Below, piece by piece: positions 58,119 through 64,000 of a DNA stretch of 64,000 bases. The notes under the pieces were generated by a model, which saw only the letters and a program-made list of their open reading frames with translations, did no database searches and was not told where the DNA came from. Source of the DNA: Elephas maximus indicus (taxonomy: Eukaryota; Chordata; Mammalia; Proboscidea; Elephantidae); NCBI RefSeq assembly GCF_024166365.1, contig NC_064826.1, positions 25,630,001 through 25,694,000 of the forward strand. The letters run 5' to 3'. How positions within the stretch are numbered: the stretch's first letter is position 1; the number at the start of each line of letters is the position of its first letter. Both the position numbers and the translations under genes were made by a program.

Positions 58119-58719
58119 TGTAAGACAGGAGACAGTGGGCCCCCAAATCTGCAAACAAGGTACAGGAAATGGGCCAGGGCACAGAAACAAAGCCATTCCC
58201 CAGAACAGTGGGGTAGGGTATCAGAAAATAGCCCACAAACTTCCTTATAGTTGTCTTTCAGAAGCAGCTAGAGAAAACCAGCCCCAGGGACATACACAGA
58301 ACAACCACCTGTGACTGCTGTGTGACCTTCCAACAGGGGCAGTGAGGGGCTGAAGCAGCAGCCAGGGAATCAAACCTAGGGAGCGAGAGACTGCACAGGC
58401 GCAACACCCCATAATAAGTCCTGCTACGAAGCCCAGAAGCCTCCAGGACAGGAGCCATCTTGGAAAGCTGTTGCACAGGCACCGTAGTTAACATATCCGT
58501 GCCTATGTCTGTGAATAAACATGAATCTTTTCCTGCCCGAGAACTTTTAAAAACCTAGGCGGGTCTTTTGTTCTGTGAGGCGAAGGTAAGTGTTGCTTTA
58601 GGCCTTTCTTGGCTTCGCTTGCAAGGCTCTTCAATAAAGCTTTGCTTGTGTGGAAAATTCTCCTTGCCTCGCCTGTTCATTCTTGACCAGTGAGAGGCAA
58701 GAACCTTATTCTGGTAACA
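58119..58719 (+). mobile_element. Solo LTR, class I ERV-like
   Basis: Candidate start tgtaagacaggagacagtgg at 58119, end ctggtaaca at 58719. Contains ctcttcaataaagctttgct (polyadenylation signal, about 58632) and a gtgaataaacatgaat block. No clear target duplication, so the 5' boundary is provisional. Confidence 0.7.
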
Positions 58720-59000
58720 GTTGGGAAGGAGAATGACACTCTGGTCTCCAGTTTTCACATCTGTAATATGAACAGGCTAGAGTAAATGTTGTAGAAGATT
58801 TTTTCCAGATGTAACATCCTGTGGTTCTACAAATCAAGAAAGATAAGGTCTGGAAAATATCCGTTGGATTTAGCAAGTAAGCAGCCATTGGTAACTTGGT
58901 AGAGAGAAATTTCTGTGAAGGAATTTTGGACACGTGATTAGTATTAGGTGGGTGAGGGATGGCCACACAGGTGAAATGAAAATTTTTTTTTTTAATTGAT
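58720..59000. other. Unassigned DNA
   Basis: Nothing recognised except a poly-T run at about 58983-58993. Confidence 0.4.
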
Positions 59001-59009
59001 TGAGTCAAT

Positions 59010-59440
59010 TATAGTTAATAGGTTTTATTGAGGCAAGCAACTGTTTGCAAGCAAGGAGCATCCAAAAAGGAGTTCATTCAAGCAGTGCAAGTATAGAATT
59101 TTTAAAGGAAGTTAGAGGATCTTTCAGTAGGGGAGTTACAATGATTGGGTCTTAGGTATGTCCTTACTTGAAGGGAGGGTTTTACAAAGTGGGGTCTTAC
59201 TGTTACTGGTTCCATAGACATACTTGTCCGATGGGAATTGGTCATGTCTGGTATGGCAAATCAGAGACATCCTTCAATGTGAAACTTTTTGGGAAAGTTC
59301 TTACAATCAGAACATTTTGAAAACTCCCTATTGTTCTGTCAAGGTTTGTACCTGGCACAAAGGGTCACCTGGATTTATTCTCAGGAAGGTTTTGCTACAC
59401 CTGGCACAAACAGCCATCAGTTTTTATTTAATATCTAACA
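59010..59440 (-). mobile_element. Possible retroviral LTR fragment
   Basis: On the minus strand ttgcctcaataaaacctatt reads like an LTR polyadenylation site preceded by cttgcttgcaaacagttgc. No termini or coding sequence seen, so this is weak. Confidence 0.35.
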
Positions 59441-59514
59441 GTTAAGGAATGAATAGGGGGTGAGCACATAGAGACTATGATGGGACACATCTTTGTGTGT
59501 ACGTGTGTTCTTTA

Positions 59515-60170
59515 GGTGAAGGTTTATGGAGCAAATTAGTTTCCCGTTCAGTAGTTTACACACAGATTGATCCGTGACATTGGTTGTCATCTGTGCAATG
59601 TGTCAACGCTCTCCCCATTATCACCCTGAGTTCCCCATTTCCATTCATCTGGCTTTCCTGTCCCTTCTTGCCTTCTCATCTTTGCTTTTGGGGAGATGTT
59701 GCCCTTTTGGTCTCATATATTTGATTCTTCTAAAGAGTACTTTCCTCACGGGTGTTAATGTTTATTTTATAGGGCTAGTCTATTATTTGCCTGAAAGGTG
59801 ATCCCCCGGAATGCCTTCCATTCCAAGTTAGGAGGGTGTCTAAGGGCCATAGTCGCAGGGTTCCTCCAGTCTTTCTCAGACCAGTAAATCTGGTCTTTTT
59901 TAAGAATTTGAATTTAGTTTTACATTTTTTTTCCCACTCTAACCAGGACTTTTCTATTGTGAGCCGTCAATAGTGATAGCCAGGCACCATCTAGTTTTTC
60001 TGGCCTCAGGCTAGTGGAGGCTGTGGTTCCTGTGGTTCACTAGTCCTTTGAACTAATTGTTTCTTTTGAGTCTTTGGTTTTGTTCACTGCCTTTTGCTTT
60101 GGCTAGAAAGAGATCAATAGTTGTTTGAACATGTCTTTAAAGTAGCTTGAACCTGAGGAGAAGGAGAGAA
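59515..60170 (-). mobile_element. LINE-1 3' UTR, old subfamily, minus strand
   Basis: The inverse of the older L1 3' UTR in 16208-16973. Cross-matching blocks include gccaggcaccatctagtttt, ggcctcaggctagtggaggc and tctttggttttgttcactg. The A-rich end is missing. Confidence 0.7.
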
Positions 60171-60175
60171 TGAAG

Positions 60176-60749
60176 AATGGCTAGAAGAAAATGTTCACTT
60201 GGTAGGATAGAAGAGGTTGATTGCTTGCTGGCATTTAAAGATAATTAAAATATTAGCACCTTTGAATGTTGATGGGCAAGACCTCCTAGGGAGACAAGTT
60301 GAATGTAGAGAAAAGTGAGGTCCTTGAAGAGATGCAAGGGAATGAGTTTCAAAACATATGTGCAATGGTTCACCTTGGAGAGAAGGAAATAATGAAACAG
60401 TTCAGGGAAATGGCTAACTCCCTTGAGAAGGAAGGAAAAAAGGAGAGATTAAAATAATGATTACATGGGAAAACAAAACTCTATGGAACTTCAAAAATCC
60501 TATCCCTTTCTCATAACAAGATTGAGTCTCCATGCAATCTGGCACCAAATGACAGGTTCTGAATGGGTGTGTCACTTCTAAATGAATGCGTAGAGTTGAA
60601 TGGAATAAACAAAATGTCTAATTCTGAATTTAATGCCAGATACATTTATTTAAAGTTCCCCTTCTCTATCTCAGAACAATGTCTTCATCAGTAACAAAGA
60701 CAGAAATCAATTTTAAAATTGGTCATTAACCCTCTCTCTTCTCTATCAT
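60176..60749. other. Unassigned DNA
   Basis: Nothing recognised. Confidence 0.4.
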
Positions 60750-60904
60750 AAACCCGCTGCTGATGAGTCAATTCCAACTCATAGCAACCCCACAGAACAG
60801 AGTAGAACTGCCCCATAGGGCTTTCAAGGAACAGCTGGTGGATTCGAACTGCCAACCTTTTGGTTAGCAGCCATAGGTCTTAACTACTGCGCCACCAAGT
60901 TTCC
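60750..60904 (-). repeat. AfroSINE, short
   Basis: Complete reverse copy, aaacccgctgctgatgagtc to actgcgccaccaagtttcc. Confidence 0.93.
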
Positions 60905-60999
60905 GCCTCTATTAGAACCGCTTCTTTTTAGATTTTCTTTTATTTAAAGCAAGTACAGATAGAATATTCTTTAGGGGAAAAAGCAAATGCAAGGATACT

Positions 61000-61135
61000 T
61001 TAAGCTGCCATTTATGCTCTGGATGACTTTGGACAAATCAGTGGAACAATTTAGACCTCAATTTTTTCATCTATATGATGAAGCAATTAGACTTAGAGAA
61101 TTCTCTAAAGAACTTTTCAGATCTGAGTTTTTTCA
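61000..61135 (+). repeat. MIR3-like fragment
   Basis: ggatgactttggacaaatca, gacctcaattttttcatcta, gaattctctaaagaactttt. The frame 60987-61172 is its translation. Confidence 0.6.
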
Positions 61136-61970
61136 CTCTAAATCAGAGAACATTATTCCAAACAATGAATAATGTGGTTTTAACCAGGAAAATAAATAAT
61201 GCAAATGTTTCTCATGGATTTTCACCTTGAAGCAGGTGCTTAAAAATTGAAAGGAAAAAAATAGCAGAGATTTATTTTTTCAATAACATTAATAGTTTAT
61301 AAAGAAGTTCTTTACTACTAATGTTTAATTTTCTGTCTGAAGTGCTAGTCAAATACTGTTAGGTTCCCTTTGGTCCTCAGTGCACTTCATACATCAAGCT
61401 GACTGTCTTTTCTTCTATTAGAATCACCGAGCTTAGTGCAGAAGATTACAGGCCAGGAATGCAAACCTTGCCCATCAAAGTAAAATCATTTTTGTTTATT
61501 GTATATAAACAACATATAATGCACTCAAAATTAATCTCAGTCTCCAGAGAAACAGAAGTGTATGTCCTGGTAAACTTGATGGGATCATTGGACACTTTTT
61601 AAGTCCCAGTTACTAAAAAGGCTCAGGATATAGAAACACCAGAATTTGGTGAATCATGAGACTTTACTGATTTTTCTTTTCATCTACGTAGGAAATTATA
61701 TGTGTCTGTACGACTGTCTCAGATAAGACCCTTAGGTGCACAAAGGAGAAACCTACTCAAATTAGCGCAAGTAAAAAAAAGTTTGATATTGTTTAAAAGG
61801 GTAAGACAGAATCTCATTCTTTCAAAAGATGGAACAAGAATCTCAACAACCGGAAACAAAGAAAAATGGTCACAGAAGTAGACTGGCACTTGACATCTAT
61901 TGCCCATGGCACAGGAGTCCAATAGAGATTTAAACACCATATGACCAAACATTTAAAAGAGATAAATTAA
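61136..61970. other. Unassigned DNA
   Basis: Nothing recognised. Confidence 0.4.
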
Positions 61971-62453
61971 TGCCTTAGTCATCCAGTGCTGCTATAACAG
62001 AAATACCACAAGTGGATGGCTTAAACAAAGAGAAGTTTATTCTCCCACAGTCCAGTAAGCTAGAAGTCCGAATTCAGGGAGCCGGCTCCAGGGGAAGGCC
62101 TTCTCTCTCTGTCGGCTCTGGAGGAAGGTCCTTGTCATCAGTCTTCCCTTGGTCTGGGAGCATCCGAAGGCAGGAACCTCAGGTCCAAAGGACGTGCTCT
62201 GCTCCTGGTGCTTTCTTAGTGGTATGAGGTCCCCAACTCTTTGCTTACTTCCCTGTGCAGGCCACATCCCAGGGAATCTCCTTTTACATTGGATCAGGGA
62301 TGCGACCTGGTAAGGATGTTACAATCCCTCCCCAATCCTCTTTAACATAAAATTACAATCACAAAATGAAGGACAGCCACAAAATACTGGGAATCATAGC
62401 CTAAACCAAGTTAATACACACATTTTTGGGGGGATGTAATTCAATCCATGACA
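61971..62453 (-). mobile_element. MaLR (MLT1-like) LTR
   Basis: Close relative of 21894-22401: tgccttagtcatccagtgct to tcaatccatgaca, with shared ggctctggaggaaggtcctt and gtggtatgaggtccccaact. The flanks attaa and ttcaa are only partly alike. The middle differs from the first copy (62245-62330). Confidence 0.85.
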
Positions 62454-62458
62454 TTCAA

Positions 62459-62772
62459 GATACCAAATTTTTAAATAAAAATATATTCTGTCCTCCTACG
62501 TGACAAACTGAATAACAAAGTAAAAATAAAAGAAAGAAAGAAAATGTAAGCCTATGTTTTTTTATGACTGAAAGTTGGCAAAATATCACAGATAAATGAG
62601 TTTAAGTTTTATTGCACATATCCAGGTGTTTTGCTGAGAGGCTAAGGTATATTTGGATATACATAAATACATATGCAAGTAATAAATATTTATTCTATAA
62701 AGCATCTTCACATTTTCATTTCAGCAAAATTGCTCATTTTGTTGTTACCATCAAAATGTTCACTTGATTTGT
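62459..62772. other. Unassigned DNA
   Basis: Nothing recognised. Confidence 0.4.
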
Positions 62773-62783
62773 GTTTTATCAAT

Positions 62784-62945
62784 CCAGAGAGATCCAGTGC
62801 CGTCAAGTCGATTCTGACTCATAGCGACCCTATAGGACAGAGTAGAACTGCCCCATAGAGTTTCCAAGGAGAGCCTGGTGGATTCGAACTGCCAACCCTT
62901 TGGTTAGCAGCTGTAGCACTTAACCATTAGGCCACCAGGGTTTCC
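62784..62945 (-). repeat. AfroSINE, short, with perfect target duplication
   Basis: Flanked by the 11-bp gttttatcaat at 62773-62783 and 62946-62956. Confidence 0.96.
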
Positions 62946-62956
62946 GTTTTATCAAT

Positions 62957-63706
62957 AGTAATGCTAAATTAGACAGCCATTCTTGAGTCACTGCAGTTCT
63001 TAGATAATATGTCTGCATATTTCAACTAGGAGAAACTTTGCTCTTATGAGGCTGTGGCAACAGGAAGCATAAATAACTCAGAAATGAACCAAAAATTTTA
63101 CGTATAATAATTAAGCATTTAATGGGATCCCATATGGAAATTACCTTTCCACAGAAAATATACAACGGAATCGACTCTACGGCAGTGGGTATATTTTGCA
63201 TATTCTGTGCTAATTTGTGAATACTTCTGGAACCGCAATTGGAACATTTGAAGAGAAACAAGAAAATATTCTTCCTGCATTATTAGAAATGATATTAGAT
63301 ATTTTATTGTGCAAGAATCTATTTTACTCATGCCATGTAAGTGGAAGTGTCTGACAGGTAAATTAGTCATTCCTCCTACCTAACAGCTTCTATTGCTGAA
63401 ACATGAAAACTGAAACACACTGGTCTTTCAACTAGTTGTTTTGTCTTAAAAAGCAGATAATTTTACTGAGTAGGCTAAATCAACTATTTCTTAATGTTAA
63501 GAAAATTTCCTGATTGTAACGATTACCAGGTCAAAAGGAGTGGACAGTTTTATAGCTCATATTTCATGTTGCTCTGCTGAAAGAGGTGAGCCAATTTGCA
63601 GTGATGACAGGGAGGGAATCTATGAATAATTATTAACAGGTTGATTGAAACAAAAAGTTTCCTGGTTGAATATTTTCTTCACTTTTTTCACGTCCTATGA
63701 CACTGA
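62957..63706. other. Unassigned DNA with a 27-bp SINE tail scrap
   Basis: cggaatcgactctacggcag followed by tgggt (63165-63189) is the AfroSINE 3' tail sequence on its own; nothing else recognised. Confidence 0.5.
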
Positions 63707-63877
63707 TACCCTGGTGGTGCAGTGGTTAAGACCTACAACTGCTAACCAAAAGGTCAACAGTTTGAATCCACCAGCCACTCCTTGGAATCCCTATAGGGCA
63801 GTTCTACTCTGTGCTATAGGGTTGCTATGAGTTGGAATCGACTCAGTAGCAATGGGTTTGGTTTTTTGGTTTTTGAT
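63707..63877 (+). repeat. AfroSINE, short
   Basis: accctggtggtgcagtggtt to tgggtttggttttttggttt. The first few bases are lost. Confidence 0.94.
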
Positions 63878-64000
63878 ATCCTTAAAAGTGGTCTTCAAAA
63901 AGTGTTTGTACTATCCGCTGATTCAAGTAAGTTTTAAAAGCCTGTTTAAATGACATGATATTGTGAGCCCCTAAATTTAGAGACTGCCTTATTGGTCTTT

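Noticed and set aside
58119-58719. Possible promoter and first exon (polyadenylation and TATA-like motifs)
   Set aside because: The motifs fit an LTR ending in taaca better than a host gene.

Overview
This is repeat-dense mammalian DNA, most likely from an afrotherian and probably a proboscidean or another paenungulate. Four things point there: at least 35 copies of a tRNA-derived SINE of the AfroSINE type, several BovB-like RTE LINE copies that share a 3' tail with that SINE, LINE-1 copies carrying a long 3' UTR that looks lineage-specific, and a background of ancient mammalian repeats (MIR, MIR3, MER5A, MaLR and ERVL LTRs). I recognise no host protein-coding exon, functional RNA gene, CpG island or CRISPR array. 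The window reads as intergenic or intronic DNA. Every open frame I could identify is a remnant of a mobile element, or is antisense to one.

SINE shorthand used in the entries: 'short' copies run about 160 bp from the tRNA-like head straight to a tail with core gaatcgactcgacggcag. 'Long-a' copies, about 205 bp, carry an extra middle block around ctgcttctgtaaagattaca. 'Long-b' copies, about 205 bp, carry a different block (ctacttccaaaaaatcagcc, later ctctgacacacatgg).

Layout. 1-1417: 3' end of a LINE-1 with the open C-terminus of ORF2. 1.4-13.3 kb: SINEs, MIRs and an AT-rich ancient L1-like stretch. 13.4-17.0 kb: one older LINE-1 broken up by three SINEs and a retroviral LTR. 17.2-20.1 kb: three truncated RTE copies and a SINE that was itself split by an L1 3' end. 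21.9-22.4 kb: a MaLR solo LTR with a perfect 5-bp target duplication. 24.2-24.5 kb: a large, nearly perfect inverted repeat. 30.2-31.1 kb: an ERVL-type LTR followed by an internally deleted RTE. 32.8-33.6 and 41.5-42.3 kb: two related LTR-plus-leader segments. 34.05-37.28 kb: a near full-length RTE with an 11-bp target duplication, inserted at the edge of an older truncated RTE. 37.8-38.3 kb: two SINEs head to head. 44.8-47.5 kb: the 3' end of an internally deleted ERVL, plus a second LTR of the same family in opposite orientation. 49.4-50.1 kb: a recent 167-bp tandem duplication and a short perfect hairpin. 51.7-53.1 and 54.8-55.9 kb: two 5'-truncated LINE-1 copies with long target duplications. 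57.9 kb: a small palindromic MITE-like element. 58.1-58.7 kb: a class I LTR. 59.0-60.2 kb: an LTR fragment and an old L1 3' UTR. 62.0-62.5 kb: a second MaLR LTR.

Relationships between elements. L1 and RTE are the two autonomous machineries visible here. The SINEs and the internally deleted RTE share 3' sequence with the full RTE and were probably mobilised by it. None of the autonomous copies looks active: RTE ORF2 is spread over three frames with several stops, and the L1s are 5'-truncated. I see no new functional gene system. The points most worth checking are structural: the nested RTEs at a shared target, the inverted and tandem duplications, the conserved open frames inside L1 3' UTRs, and the joined RNase H/dUTPase ERVL remnant. 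Boundaries were read by eye and may be off by several bases unless a target duplication is quoted.
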